From Rhodococcus sp. OK302 (GTDB lineage: Bacteria; Actinomycetota; Actinomycetes; Mycobacteriales; Mycobacteriaceae), in contig NZ_NPJZ01000001.1 of assembly GCF_002245895.1 (NCBI RefSeq), positions 5,285,001 to 5,349,000 of the forward strand: 64,000 nucleotides of DNA, written 5' to 3'. The translations under genes and the position numbers were made by a program. The notes beneath the pieces are model-generated. The model did no database searches. It saw nothing but the letters and a program-made list of their open reading frames with translations, and was not told the DNA's origin. Shown here piece by piece: positions 1-11,140 of the stretch. Numbering within the stretch: the first letter of the stretch is position 1; every line of letters starts with the position of its first letter.

Positions 1-223
1 CCATCCTGCACCGATAAATCTTTCCACCACCAACCATGCGATCGGAGGTCATATCCGGTATTAGACCCAGTTTCCCAGGCTTATCCCGAAGTGCAGGGCA
101 GATCACCCACGTGTTACTCACCCGTTCGCCGCTCGTGTACCCCGAAGGGCCTTACCGCTCGACTTGCATGTGTTAAGCACGCCGCCAGCGTTCGTCCTGA
201 GCCAGGATCAAACTCTCCGTTGA
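1..223 (-). rRNA. rrs: 16S ribosomal RNA, 5' end (partial)
   Basis: This is the first ~220 nt of 16S rRNA, read leftward off the edge of the window. The universal 5' motif AGAGTTTGATCCTGGCTCAG is present on the minus strand, starting at 216, followed by the expected start of variable region V1. Counting back from that motif (E. coli position 8) puts the mature 5' end near 223. The V1/V2 sequence looks like the Rhodococcus erythropolis group, but this is from memory, without an alignment. Confidence 0.97.
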
Positions 224-861
224 AGACTCTAGATTTCGTGGGCAAGCCCACTAATCAGTCATAGACAAATAAGAGTCAAATCACTAGCAAAAAAACTCAA
301 CTAGCAAAAAATGTGTCGACAACCGTTCAGACGGAAGAATGAACGAATCATCGACGAAAAAATACTCACACCCCGAACATCAGCTCCGAAACCGTAAGGC
401 CCGGAACATCATCCGAAAATGTGAAGTACCAAAAATTTGGCACTGACATTCATCGACACACTGTTGAGTTCTCAAAGAACACGCGCACACCGTCACCGCC
501 GACCCTCTGGCCGGCTGCTCTGGGGCAACTTTTCCAGCTTATCGGATTCTCTGCGCCGGCGCAAACCGGGCTGATCGTCGTCGTGAACTGGAGGTGAAGC
601 ACAACCATACAGGATGGAAAGTACTTCGGATTTTGTAGATTTTGTCAGGCACTTCGTACAACCTCGTGTCACTCGCTGTGAGGCGGGAGTCGGTGTCCGT
701 GTCGCTCTGACTTGGAATAAGTTACGCGAGTGTTCACCGAAATAACAAATCGCCTGGTCACGACACTCGCTTGAAGCACATTCCCGAGGTCACGCACGTT
801 TATGTGCCGGCGAATTCCGAAAAACCCGCACACTTACCCGATGTGACCCCGGGCACCTGCC
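224..861 (-). promoter_or_regulatory. rrn leader and promoter region
   Basis: This 638-bp gap between murA and 16S holds no convincing gene. Around 461-482 the minus strand reads TGTTCTTTGAGAACTCAACA, a conserved actinobacterial rrn leader element (boxA-like antitermination and 5' processing stem). Closer to 16S the sequence is A-rich and has a direct repeat CTAGCAAAAAA at about 283-293 and 301-311. Promoters probably lie at about 590-700, where AT-rich blocks interrupt the GC-rich background, but I could not fix a clean -35/-10 pair. murA reads toward this region and no T-tailed murA terminator was seen. Confidence 0.6.
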
Positions 862-2121
862 CTATTCGGTACTTACACGCTCGATTACGCCGCCGAGTCC
901 GCGCAGGTTCTCGACAAAACGCGGGTATCCGCGATCGATATGGAAGATGTCATGCACTTCGGTCACACCGTCGGCGACCAGTCCTGCGAGAACCAAGCCG
1001 GCTCCAGCGCGTATGTCGGACGACCACACCGGGGCGCTCGACAACACCGGCACTCCCCGAATTACTGCATGGTGTCCATCCGTCCGAGCGTCGGCGCCCA
1101 ATCGGATCATCTCTTCGACAAAGCGGAATCGTGACTCGAAGACGTTCTCGGTAATCATCGACGTCCCGTCCGCAACCGCAGCCAAGCCGATTGCCATCGG
1201 CTGCAAATCCGTCGGAAAGCCCGGATACGGAAGCGTCGCAAAATTGATGGCCTTGGGCCGCTCACGCTGGATGACTCGGAAACCGTCGACTTCGGGTGTC
1301 ACTTCGGCACCGGCAAGGCGCAGTTTGTCGAGGACAAGTCCGAGATGCTTGTGGTTGACCCCACGCACTCGCACGTCTCCCCTGGTCATGGAGGCTGCAA
1401 CGCCCCAAGTAGCTGCGACGATGCGATCACCGATTACCCGGTGCGTGATTGGTTCCAGTTTGCGAACACCCTGAATGGTGAGCGTCGTGGAACCCCCACC
1501 GCTGACCTTTGCGCCCATCTGGTTGAGCATGTTGCACAGATCGACGATCTCCGGTTCACGGGCAGCGTTGTCGATGACCGTTTCGCCACGTGCCAGAACG
1601 GCTGCCATGAGGATGTTTTCGGTGGCGCCAACCGACGGGAACACGAGTCGGATGTTCGCGCCGTGCAGATCGTCGGCCTCAGCCACTACACATCCGTGCT
1701 CGATTTCGCTTCGAGCGCCGAGAAGTCGCAGCCCGGACTGATGCATGTCGAGCGGGCGCGAGCCGATCGCGTCACCGCCAGGAAGTGCAACAACAGCCCG
1801 TCGGCAGCGTGCAACGAGAGGCCCGAGGACACAAACCGATGCGCGAAACTGCTTCACCGCATCAAAGTCAGCGTGATATTTCGGTTCAGCCGGAGTCGTG
1901 ATCCGAACTTCCGAGCCTTCGAGTTCGACCTCGCAGCCCAGCCCGCGCAAGACCTCCGCCATCAGCGGAACATCGAGGATGTCCGGGCAGTTCGTGACTA
2001 CTGTGGTTCCCTCAGCCAGCAGTGCTGCAGCCATCAGCTTCAGCACACTGTTCTTGGCTCCCCCAACCACAACTTCACCTTCGAGGCGATTACCCCCGGT
2101 AACTAGAAAGTGCTCACTCAC
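862..2121 (-). CDS. murA: UDP-N-acetylglucosamine 1-carboxyvinyltransferase
   Basis: MurA catalyses the first committed step of peptidoglycan synthesis in the cytoplasm, transferring enolpyruvate from PEP to UDP-GlcNAc. The 419-aa product has the normal length and the N-terminal GGAKNS active-site segment (Lys23, Asn24). The catalytic loop reads LPGGDAIG, with Asp117 in place of the usual Cys. In M. tuberculosis the same Cys-to-Asp change is known to give intrinsic fosfomycin resistance, so this enzyme should be resistant too. The start is GTG at 2121, 54 bp from the divergent cobalamin adenosyltransferase. The order murA then rrs is conserved with mycobacteria. Confidence 0.97.
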   Translation of the reverse strand: MSEHFLVTGGNRLEGEVVVGGAKNSVLKLMAAALLAEGTTVVTNCPDILDVPLMAEVLRGLGCEVELEGSEVRITTPAEPKYHADFDAVKQFRASVCVLGPLVARCRRAVVALPGGDAIGSRPLDMHQSGLRLLGARSEIEHGCVVAEADDLHGANIRLVFPSVGATENILMAAVLARGETVIDNAAREPEIVDLCNMLNQMGAKVSGGGSTTLTIQGVRKLEPITHRVIGDRIVAATWGVAASMTRGDVRVRGVNHKHLGLVLDKLRLAGAEVTPEVDGFRVIQRERPKAINFATLPYPGFPTDLQPMAIGLAAVADGTSMITENVFESRFRFVEEMIRLGADARTDGHHAVIRGVPVLSSAPVWSSDIRAGAGLVLAGLVADGVTEVHDIFHIDRGYPRFVENLRGLGGVIERVSTE

Positions 2122-2175
2122 GGTTCACAGCCTAGAGCCATCAGCGCCGAAACTCCGCGGCGGTACCGTGGCCCT

Positions 2176-2747
2176 ATGGCTGTTCACCTGACGAAGATCT
2201 ATACCCGCACCGGCGACGACGGCACGACGGGGTTGAGCGACTTTTCGCGCGTGTCCAAGAACGACCCGCGACTGATCGCCTACGCAGACTGCGACGAAAC
2301 CAATGCCGCCATCGGCGTGGCCCTGGCGCTGGGCAATCCCCCGAGAATCTGATCACGATCCTGCGTCAGATACAGAATGACCTCTTCGACGCGGGTGCGG
2401 ATCTTTCGACCCCCGTCGTCGAAAATCCCAAGTACGCGCCGCTACGCGTCACCCAGGCATACATCGATCGACTGGAATTGTGGTGCGATGAGCTCAATGA
2501 TCAACTGGCACCGCTGAATTCGTTCATTCTGCCGGGAGGAACCGCACTCGGCGCACTACTCCACGTAGCCCGGACGGTATCTCGTCGAGCGGAGCGAGCG
2601 GCTTGGTCGGCAATCGAATCAAACCCGGAGGAGACGAGCGCACTGCCCGCGAAGTACCTCAACAGATTGTCCGATCTGCTTTTCATCATGGGACGAGTCG
2701 CAAACCCGGACGGCGATGTTCTCTGGAAGCCCGGCGCCGGCGCCTGA
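2176..2747 (+). pseudogene. PduO-type cob(I)alamin adenosyltransferase, frameshifted
   Basis: This gene encodes ATP:cob(I)alamin adenosyltransferase, which makes adenosylcobalamin. The N-terminal part (MAVHLTKIYTRTGDDGTTGL) has the PduO-type ATP-binding start, and a second frame continues with RQIQNDLFDAGADL and ends RVANPDGDVLWKPGAGA. The two halves lie in different frames and meet at a C5 run (2338-2342). The upstream frame stops at 2352. Adding one C gives a continuous 190-aa protein, which is the usual family length. Either the assembly has lost a base in a homopolymer or the gene is genuinely broken. The rest of the sequence shows no decay, which favours an error. Start is ATG at 2176. 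Confidence 0.85.
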
Positions 2748-2759
2748 CCCAACGATCGG

Positions 2760-3194
2760 TCAGGCGGTGCGTCGCCGACGCGCACGCCCGTCTGGCCGGG
2801 ATTCAACCCACGACAGGAACGCTGTCAGCGCACCGCTGTCGAGAGCGATCTCATACCGGGACGCACCGTCTCGCACTCGCAGGACAACGATGTCGTCGCT
2901 CATGATGTCGAATTCGGTACCTGAGCGAGAGCGACGGCTCTCAACCTCGATACCTTGACGGTCGATACGTGAGTCCGGGCCAGGCCGCAGACTCGAAAGT
3001 TTGAAGAAGACAAACGCGCTTTCGCCGTAGCGAATGATCCCGTGGCGCCAACCGCTGTCCCCCACCGCGGGTAAACCACGCAATAGCGCAGGCGTACCGC
3101 CGTGACGCAATTTCACGACTCGATACAGAAAAGCCGCGACGAGAACCGCGAGCAGCACACCCAGAATGATCAACACAATCATCCCGAATGTCAC
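2760..3194 (-). CDS. DUF2550 family membrane-anchored protein
   Basis: The 144-aa protein begins with one hydrophobic helix (about residues 4-26, MIVLIILGVLLAVLVAAFLY) followed by a soluble domain of about 110 residues. A protein of this family (DUF2550) sits directly downstream of atpC in mycobacteria and relatives, and here the start is 38 bp after the atpC stop. Its function is unknown. The position suggests co-transcription with the ATP synthase operon, but there is no direct evidence of a role in the complex. It is convergent with the cobalamin adenosyltransferase gene, with 12 bp between the stops. Confidence 0.88.
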   Translation of the reverse strand: MTFGMIVLIILGVLLAVLVAAFLYRVVKLRHGGTPALLRGLPAVGDSGWRHGIIRYGESAFVFFKLSSLRPGPDSRIDRQGIEVESRRSRSGTEFDIMSDDIVVLRVRDGASRYEIALDSGALTAFLSWVESRPDGRARRRRTA

Positions 3195-3232
3195 TGTTCG
3201 TCGGCTCCCGTCGCGGCTTTGCTCTAGTTAAC

Positions 3233-3601
3233 TTACGCGCGCTCGACTGCCCGAAGCTGACCCTTGGCGACCGCAATCGCCTCGTCGTCTGCTCTGGTAT
3301 CAGCAAGTACGGCCTTGGCTGCGTTCACATCGATATCCTGCGCCATGTCCGCGGACTCGGCAAGGATCGTGACGGTCGTAGCCGTCACCGACAGGAAACC
3401 ACCATGGACTGCGGCAACCACGCGCTCGCCGTTGACGGACGTGATCGACACGGTGCCGCCCTCGATGAGCTGGCCGAGAACCGGCTCATGCCCAGGCATG
3501 ATTCCGATTTCGCCCTCGGTGGTCTGAGCGCTGACCAACGTCGCCGAACCAGACCACAAACGCTGCTCGACAGCAACGAGTTCTACGGTCATCTCAGCCA
3601 T
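3233..3601 (-). CDS. atpC: F1Fo ATP synthase epsilon subunit
   Basis: Epsilon is the small F1 rotor subunit that couples gamma to the c-ring and modulates ATP hydrolysis. The 122-aa protein starts [18 protein letters not shown] and has the N-terminal beta-sandwich signature [16 protein letters not shown], followed by a short helical C-terminus ending [13 protein letters not shown]. The C-terminal part is short, as in mycobacteria. It is the last subunit gene of the atp operon, 6 bp after atpD. Confidence 0.97.
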   Translation of the reverse strand: MAEMTVELVAVEQRLWSGSATLVSAQTTEGEIGIMPGHEPVLGQLIEGGTVSITSVNGERVVAAVHGGFLSVTATTVTILAESADMAQDIDVNAAKAVLADTRADDEAIAVAKGQLRAVERA

Positions 3602-3607
3602 CGCGCT

Positions 3608-5062
<1,455 letters not shown>

Positions 5063-6046
5063 CTAGTCACTTCCTGCGCTCGAGGCGAGCGCGTTGGCGC
5101 CGCCGACGATCTCGCTGATTTCCTGGGTGATCTGGGCCTGGCGAGCCTGGTTGGCCTGACGGCTCAACGTGTTCACCAGTTCGTTTGCATTGTCCGTCGC
5201 GGCCTTCATGGCCGTACGACGGGCTGCCGACTCCGATGCCGCAGCATCGAGAAGCGACGAGAAGATACGAGTGCTCACGTACTTCGGCAGAAGTGCACCG
5301 AGCAGCTTTTCCGGCTCCGGCTCGAAGCTGAAGTCAGCGACAGGACCATTGGAATGGTCGTCGTCGTGACCGTTGGTCAGCATGTCGTCGCCAAGTTCGA
5401 TGTGCTCTTCGGACACGGACACCTCGAGAGGAGCCATACGGCGCACCTCGGGGGTCTGGGTCAGCATCGACACGAAGCGGGTGTAGACGATATGGAGTTC
5501 GTCGACGCCCTCGATGGTGCCTTCGCCGTTCGGAGCCTCGACCTGGTTACCCGAACCAGCCATGAACAGTTCCACCAGATGGCGGCTGGCCTTCGCAGCA
5601 TCCGAGTAGCCCGGATCCTGTGAGAAGCCCGTCCAGGAACCACCGATAGTGCGGCCACGGAAACTGAAGTAGCCGAGCCCCTTGGAACCGAGCACGTACA
5701 CGATCGGATCCTTGCCCTCGCTGCGCAGCAGAGCCATAAGCTCTTCTGCCTGCTTGAGGACGTTGGAGTTGTAGCCACCGCACATGCCGCGGTCACTGGT
5801 GACAACGAGCACCGCAGCCCGCTTGGGCTCCGGACGCTCGTTGAGCAGCGGGTGATCGAGCGAAGCAGACGCACTCGCCAATTCGGTGAGTACCTTCGTG
5901 ATCTCCTCGGCATACGGCTTGGACGCGGCGACGCGACCCTGAGCCTTCGTGATGCGCGAAGTCGCGATCAGTTCCTGTGCCTTGGTGATCTTCTTGGTCG
6001 AGTTGACCGACTTGATACGAGACCGCAATTCGAGAATGCTTGCCAT
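5063..6046 (-). CDS. atpG: F1Fo ATP synthase gamma subunit
   Basis: Gamma is the central stalk that rotates inside alpha3beta3. The 327-aa product starts [20 protein letters not shown], the conserved N-terminal coiled coil, and ends with the conserved helix [20 protein letters not shown]. It is longer than E. coli gamma (about 287 aa) because of actinobacterial insertions, including an acidic stretch ([15 protein letters not shown]) near residue 220. It lies between atpA and atpD. Confidence 0.97.
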   Translation of the reverse strand: MASILELRSRIKSVNSTKKITKAQELIATSRITKAQGRVAASKPYAEEITKVLTELASASASLDHPLLNERPEPKRAAVLVVTSDRGMCGGYNSNVLKQAEELMALLRSEGKDPIVYVLGSKGLGYFSFRGRTIGGSWTGFSQDPGYSDAAKASRHLVELFMAGSGNQVEAPNGEGTIEGVDELHIVYTRFVSMLTQTPEVRRMAPLEVSVSEEHIELGDDMLTNGHDDDHSNGPVADFSFEPEPEKLLGALLPKYVSTRIFSSLLDAAASESAARRTAMKAATDNANELVNTLSRQANQARQAQITQEISEIVGGANALASSAGSD

Positions 6047-6094
6047 CGATCAATCACTCTCCCTTCGAGATTCGCAGTGTCATGGGCAGTCCCG

Positions 6095-7738
6095 TCACTT
6101 GCTGACGGTCTTGCGCTTGACGTTGATCTGCTCATTGGCGACCTCGTCGGCTCCCAATGCGTCAGCCTCGGCTTCGTTCACGACCCGGCTTCCGTCGGAT
6201 GCGATGAAGCCTTCCTTGAACTTGTTGGTCGCAGCGATCAGCGCAGCAGCGTTGTCGGCATCGAGTGCCTTGCCGCCGTCGATGCTGGCGTAGACGCCGG
6301 CAGCCGAGCGCTTCAGGTCTTCGAGCAGTTCCTTCTCGAAGCGACGGACGTCGCCGATCGGAACGCTGTCGAAGATGCCTTCACCGGCGAGGTAGATCGA
6401 AACGATCTGATCCTCGACGGGGATCGGGCTGTACTGATCCTGCTTGAGCAGCTCGACCAGACGGGCACCGCGCTCGAGCTGAGCCTTGGAGGCAGCGTCG
6501 AGGTCGGATGCGAAGGCGGAGAACGCTTCGAGCTCACGGAACTGAGCCAGTTCCAGACGCAGCGAACCGGAAACCTTCTTCATTCCCTTGGTCTGAGCAG
6601 CGCCACCGACTCGGGAAACCGAGATACCGACGTTGATCGCGGGACGAACGCCCTTGTTGAACAGGTCGGACTCGAGGAATACCTGACCGTCGGTGATGGA
6701 GATGACGTTGGTCGGGATGTACGCCGAGACGTCGTTTGCCTTGGTCTCGATGATCGGCAGAGCCGTCAGCGATCCACCGCCGAGTGCGTCGGACAGCTTC
6801 GCCGAACGCTCCAGGAGACGGGAGTGCAAGTAGAAGACGTCACCGGGGTATGCCTCGCGGCCCGGCGGACGACGCAGCAGCAGCGAGATGGCGCGGTACG
6901 CCTCTGCCTGCTTGGTCAGGTCGTCGAACACAACCAGAACGTGCTTGCCCTGGTACATCCAGTGCTGGCCGATGGCCGAACCGGTGTACGGAGCGAGCCA
7001 CTTGAAGCCGGCGGAATCAGAAGCCGGAGCAGCGACGATGGTGGTGTACTCCATCGCGCCCTTCTCCTCGAGGGCAGCCTTGACGCCCGCGATGGTGGAG
7101 CCCTTCTGGCCGATTGCGACGTAGATGCAGCGAACCTGCTTGTTTACGTCGCCCGAATCCCAGTTGGCCTTCTGGTTCAGGATCGCGTCGATGCAGACCG
7201 CGGTCTTGCCGGTCTTGCGGTCGCCGATGATGAGCTGGCGCTGGCCGCGGCCGATCGGGGTCATGGCGTCGATAGCCTTGATACCGGTCTGGAGCGGCTC
7301 TTCAACCGGCTGGCGCTCGAGCACCGAAGCGGCCTGAAGTTCGAGGGCACGGTTTTCGGTGCTCTCGATCTCGCCCAAGCCGTCGATGGGGGCACCCAGC
7401 GGGTTGATAACGCGGCCGAGGAAAGCATCGCCGACGGGAACCGACAGAACGTCGCCCGTACGCTTTACTTCCTGGCCTTCTTGGATGTTCTGGTAATCGC
7501 CAAGGATAACTGCACCGATTTCGGTGGCATCCAAGTTGAGCGCGACGCCGACGATTCCACCGGGGAACTCCAACAGTTCGTTGGACATAGCCGAAGGCAG
7601 GCCAGAGACGTGCGCAATGCCGTCACTGGTGTCGGTCACTGTGCCGACCTCCTCACGGGAGGCCTCCGGGGAGTAGCTCGCGGTGTAGTTGTCGATCGCG
7701 CTACGGATCTCGTCGGAGGAGATCGTCAGCTCCGCCAT
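6095..7738 (-). CDS. atpA: F1Fo ATP synthase alpha subunit
   Basis: Alpha is the non-catalytic nucleotide-binding F1 subunit. The 547-aa protein contains Walker [11 protein letters not shown] (about residue 172), the [17 protein letters not shown]alker B region, and the ATPase alpha/beta signature [17 protein letters not shown]. As in mycobacteria there is a C-terminal extension of about 35 residues (ending [10 protein letters not shown]) relative to E. coli alpha. That extension is reported in mycobacteria to suppress ATP hydrolysis. The gene lies 62 bp downstream of atpH. Confidence 0.98.
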   Translation of the reverse strand: MAELTISSDEIRSAIDNYTASYSPEASREEVGTVTDTSDGIAHVSGLPSAMSNELLEFPGGIVGVALNLDATEIGAVILGDYQNIQEGQEVKRTGDVLSVPVGDAFLGRVINPLGAPIDGLGEIESTENRALELQAASVLERQPVEEPLQTGIKAIDAMTPIGRGQRQLIIGDRKTGKTAVCIDAILNQKANWDSGDVNKQVRCIYVAIGQKGSTIAGVKAALEEKGAMEYTTIVAAPASDSAGFKWLAPYTGSAIGQHWMYQGKHVLVVFDDLTKQAEAYRAISLLLRRPPGREAYPGDVFYLHSRLLERSAKLSDALGGGSLTALPIIETKANDVSAYIPTNVISITDGQVFLESDLFNKGVRPAINVGISVSRVGGAAQTKGMKKVSGSLRLELAQFRELEAFSAFASDLDAASKAQLERGARLVELLKQDQYSPIPVEDQIVSIYLAGEGIFDSVPIGDVRRFEKELLEDLKRSAAGVYASIDGGKALDADNAAALIAATNKFKEGFIASDGSRVVNEAEADALGADEVANEQINVKRKTVSK

Positions 7739-7800
7739 GTTTTTCCTGCTCTCGGTATCTGGTCTTCGAAAAGATCTGGAGTGTGTGTTCGGCTGAAGGA

Positions 7801-8634
7801 CTATTTGAGGTTCTTCCGCAGTACTGCGAGTCGTCCCGCTGCACTACCGTCGATAACCTCGTCGCCCACCCGGACGACCAAGCCGCTGAGAAGCTCTGGA
7901 TCGATCTCGACGTGCACGGTGACCGGCTTCCCGTAGGTGCGGGTCAGTGTGCTCGCCAAACGATCCGACTGCTCTGCACTCAACGCCGAAGCGCTGCGCA
8001 CATGAGCAACAGTGGTATCGCGCTGCGCTGCGGCAAGATTCGACAGCTGGTCGAAAGCGTCTGCGGGTGCAGACTTCAACCGGCCGACGGCCTGTCCGGC
8101 AATTGCCTCGGTGACCGCGGTGACCTTGCCGTAGAGCAGGCGCGAGAGAAACTCACGCTTGCGGGCGGTGGGAACCGACAGATCCGAGAGCGCCTGCTCA
8201 AGGCTGGGATCCCCTGCCACAATGCGGCCGAGACGGAACAGCTCGTCCTCGACGGTGTCCAACTGGCCCTGATCGGCTGCGGCGCGGAGCAGAGCTTCGC
8301 GTCCCAGCAGTTCGAGCGAGTTGACCAAGTCGCGGGTCGCCGACCAGTCCTGGCCTGCAGCTGCCTTCACGGTTGCCAGCGCCTCGGCGCCGACCTTTCC
8401 GGAGAACAGCTGCTCTACCAGAGCCTGGCGACCAGCGGCCGGCGTCGAAGCATCAGCCAGCGCGCTACGAAGAGCGCGCTGGCCGTCAAGTACCTCGACC
8501 ACCGAGAAGAGCTCGGACCCAGCCTGCGCAGCGGCCGCAGTTGCGGCTCCTGCAGAGGCTGCATCCAGGGCGCTGCTCAGCACAGAACGCGTCTGCGCCA
8601 AGGCTTCACGGCTCGCTGCGTACATGTTGCTCAC
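7801..8634 (-). CDS. atpH: F1Fo ATP synthase delta subunit
   Basis: Delta joins the peripheral stalk to the top of F1. The 277-aa protein ends in the typical delta/OSCP signature ([21 protein letters not shown]) and is longer than the ~180 aa of most delta subunits. It has an N-terminal extension but no b-type membrane helix, so it is not the b-delta fusion of mycobacteria. Its ATG overlaps the atpF stop by 4 nt. Confidence 0.95.
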   Translation of the reverse strand: MSNMYAASREALAQTRSVLSSALDAASAGAATAAAAQAGSELFSVVEVLDGQRALRSALADASTPAAGRQALVEQLFSGKVGAEALATVKAAAGQDWSATRDLVNSLELLGREALLRAAADQGQLDTVEDELFRLGRIVAGDPSLEQALSDLSVPTARKREFLSRLLYGKVTAVTEAIAGQAVGRLKSAPADAFDQLSNLAAAQRDTTVAHVRSASALSAEQSDRLASTLTRTYGKPVTVHVEIDPELLSGLVVRVGDEVIDGSAAGRLAVLRKNLK

Positions 8635-9191
8635 TTCCTGGCTGAATCAGCGCTGACGGCGTCGAGCTCGTTGAGGAATCGATCAACCGTTCCGGCGCGC
8701 TTCACGTCGTCGGCGAGAGACTCTCCGATGACCTTCTCGGCCAGGTCTACAGCGGTCTTGCCGAGATCCGAACGGAGCTCAGCAACAATCTGCTGACGCT
8801 GGGCGACGAGCTGGCTGTGGCCTGCGGCCACGATGCGGTCGCTCTCGTCCTGCGCCTGAACCTTCATGTCAGCAATGATCTGCTGACCCTGGGTACGCGC
8901 TTCCTCACGGATCTGCGCGGCCTCGGTACGAGCTTCAGCGAGCTGCGCACGGTACTGCTCGAGCGCAATCTTCGCTTCTGCCTGGGCATCTTCAGCACGC
9001 TGGATGCCGCCCTCGATCTGCTCGGTGCGATCGGCGAGGACCTTCTGGAACATCGGAAGAACGAACTTCCAGAAGACAAAACCGACAATCACGAGGCAGA
9101 CGATGGACCATACGATGTCGTACGTCGCGGGCAGGAGGGGATTAGGTACTTCACCCTCGGATGCCGCGAGCAATGTAATGGTGGCTGCCAT
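8631..9191 (-). CDS. atpF: F1Fo ATP synthase b subunit
   Basis: Subunit b forms the peripheral stalk. The 186-aa protein has one N-terminal membrane helix ([20 protein letters not shown], about residues 26-45) and then a long charged coiled coil ([20 protein letters not shown]). It overlaps atpH by 4 nt and follows atpE by 9 bp. There is a single b gene, separate from delta. Confidence 0.96.
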   Translation of the reverse strand: MAATITLLAASEGEVPNPLLPATYDIVWSIVCLVIVGFVFWKFVLPMFQKVLADRTEQIEGGIQRAEDAQAEAKIALEQYRAQLAEARTEAAQIREEARTQGQQIIADMKVQAQDESDRIVAAGHSQLVAQRQQIVAELRSDLGKTAVDLAEKVIGESLADDVKRAGTVDRFLNELDAVSADSARK

Positions 9192-9200
9192 GTCGGTCTC

Positions 9201-9497
<297 letters not shown>

Positions 9498-9529
9498 TCA
9501 GATCGTGGTGTAGCTGATATGTGGTGTGG

Positions 9530-10357
9530 TCAGTGCTCGTCTGCGTGCAGCGCGATGTCGATGTAGACCGCGGCCAGCAGCGCGAAGACGTAAGCCTGCA
9601 GGAAGATGACCAGCAGCTCGAAGAACGTGAATGCAAGGCCGGCAATGATCGACGGGACGCCGAAGATTGCCTGGAAGCCGCCGGACACGAAGAAGAAGTA
9701 ATTCGTCGCGCTGAAGAACAGCACCAGCAGAATGTGGCCGGCCAACATATTGGCCATGAGACGAACCATCAGCGTGAACGGGCGCAGTACGAAGGTCGAG
9801 ATGAACTCGATCGGAATCAGCAAGACGTGCAGTGCCGGCGGGACGCCGGGAACGACGATGGTGCTCTTGACGTACTTGAAGAAGCCGTACTTCTTGATGC
9901 CCACGTAGTTGAACACGATGTAGGCAAGCGCCGCGAGTACCAGCGGCATGCCGATACGGGCGTTGGGCGAGATGTTCAAGAAGGGGATGATCGCGGACAC
10001 GTTGCTGGCGATCACGAGGAAGAAGATCGTCGTGATGACCGGCAGGAAACGCTTGCCCTGCTCCTTGCCGAGGACATCTTCCGCGATCTGAATGCGAACG
10101 AAGTCCAGAGCGATCTCGGCCACGTTCTGCACGCCGCGCGGAATCAACCGCGGACTACGCATCGCAATTGCGAAGAACGCTGCGACCAACACCGACATCA
10201 GGATGCGGATGAGCATCAATCGGTCGAGCTCGAAGGGGCCCGCGTGAATCAACACGGAGGGCGGGAAAAAATCGTCTAGTGACGGCGCATGGAATTCATC
10301 CGCGGCCAGGGTGGTGACGCTCAGCGTTCTCTCCCGTAGTCGGTCCGCAGCCATCAT
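9530..10357 (-). CDS. atpB: F1Fo ATP synthase a subunit
   Basis: Subunit a is the Fo stator channel for protons. The product has five to six membrane helices and the conserved half-channel region RPFTLMVRLMANMLAGHILL with the essential Arg, plus ALLAAVYIDIALHADEH at the C-terminus. The start is uncertain. ATG codons at 10357 and 10354 lack a Shine-Dalgarno, while a CTG at 10324 lies 5 nt after a good GGGAGA and would give (M)SVTTLAADEFHAPSL, a plausible N-terminus. The open frame continues to 10576 without family similarity. The gene is 80 bp upstream of atpE. Confidence 0.93.
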   Translation of the reverse strand: MMAADRLRERTLSVTTLAADEFHAPSLDDFFPPSVLIHAGPFELDRLMLIRILMSVLVAAFFAIAMRSPRLIPRGVQNVAEIALDFVRIQIAEDVLGKEQGKRFLPVITTIFFLVIASNVSAIIPFLNISPNARIGMPLVLAALAYIVFNYVGIKKYGFFKYVKSTIVVPGVPPALHVLLIPIEFISTFVLRPFTLMVRLMANMLAGHILLVLFFSATNYFFFVSGGFQAIFGVPSIIAGLAFTFFELLVIFLQAYVFALLAAVYIDIALHADEH

Positions 10358-10577
10358 TGACTGCGGTTCGATCGGACATTGACGATCTACAAGTCGACAA
10401 GTTCGACTCGCGCATTCGTCAGCAGCTGGAGAACCCTTGCGGGCCTGGCGTCTGTCGGTGTCGGCGACTCTCGTCGACTCGGTGGCCCAGGAAATCGGCC
10501 ACCTGCGAGCACATGGCATCGTCGGCTGAGGGTTACCTCGCCTACCATTACTCTCGCTTGACGCTGACCCTACCAAG

Positions 10578-10601
10578 CCATCTACGACATTGTGTAGATG
10601 G
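10578..10601. promoter_or_regulatory. Inverted repeat in the atpI-atpB intergenic region
   Basis: The ~280 bp between atpI and atpB hold no gene. They contain an inverted repeat with 8-bp perfect arms, CCATCTAC-N8-GTAGATGG, followed by more short dyads (GGGTACCC; CTAC-GTTTT-GTAG near 10621-10634). This unusual clustering suggests either an atpI attenuator/processing stem or an operator in front of the atpB promoter. No T-run follows, so I do not call it an intrinsic terminator. Confidence 0.4.
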
Positions 10602-10637
10602 GGTACCCGAAAGGGCGATTTGCTACGTTTTGTAGTA

Positions 10638-11108
10638 CTACTCGTCGTCGTTGACGGGAGTGCTCGGGGTGGGGTCTACATAGGGCGTCTTGGTTGCCAG
10701 GACGCCGTACGTTTCCGCTCCGAGGACGATAACCAGCGCCATCACCATGACGAGCACCAATGCCGTCTTGTCATAGAAGTCGAGCGGCTTCAGAACTGCC
10801 AGCACCACAATCGCCAAGATCATCTTGAGCAGCCAGGTACCGAGCAGAACAGCGCCTGCTGTCAGCGCCGGCAACTTCGATGTGAGAAGAACGCCCAGGG
10901 CGGTGAAGAGGATGAAGCCGCCACCGACCGCCGCACCGAGCAGAGCGCCGTAGAGGCCCGGTTTGCCACCGATGAGCCATCCGAGCAGTGAGCCGACCAC
11001 AGTAAGCGCTACCAGTCCGATCACGCCCCACTTCACGGCAGACCTCATGGCTGCGCTGGAATCGGGAATGGGTTGCGATGCGGGCACGGATTGCGGGGTG
11101 TTCGTCAC
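10638..11108 (-). CDS. atpI: AtpI-like membrane protein of the ATP synthase operon
   Basis: AtpI-type proteins precede atpB and are thought to help c-ring assembly or ion homeostasis. From the chosen GTG at 11108 the product is 156 aa with about four hydrophobic segments, e.g. WGVIGLVALTVVGSLLGWLI and GAAVGGGFILFTALGVLL, and a Pro/Thr-rich hydrophilic tail. The open frame extends to 11288, but that part overlaps wecA, which ends at 11141, so a start 33 bp after wecA is more likely. The Shine-Dalgarno is weak. Confidence 0.8.
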   Translation of the reverse strand: MTNTPQSVPASQPIPDSSAAMRSAVKWGVIGLVALTVVGSLLGWLIGGKPGLYGALLGAAVGGGFILFTALGVLLTSKLPALTAGAVLLGTWLLKMILAIVVLAVLKPLDFYDKTALVLVMVMALVIVLGAETYGVLATKTPYVDPTPSTPVNDDE

Positions 11109-11140
11109 GATGTCCAAGGGTAATGGATCGGAAAACTCGA

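Noticed and set aside
5852..7936. 694-aa open frame on the plus strand opposite atpG/atpA
   Set aside because: It mirrors high-GC codon structure of the genes beneath it, has no Shine-Dalgarno or family motif, and atpA/atpG are certain.
10358..10576. N-terminal extension of atpB
   Set aside because: Open frame only; charged sequence unlike any AtpB N-terminus, and the dyad cluster begins at its upstream end.
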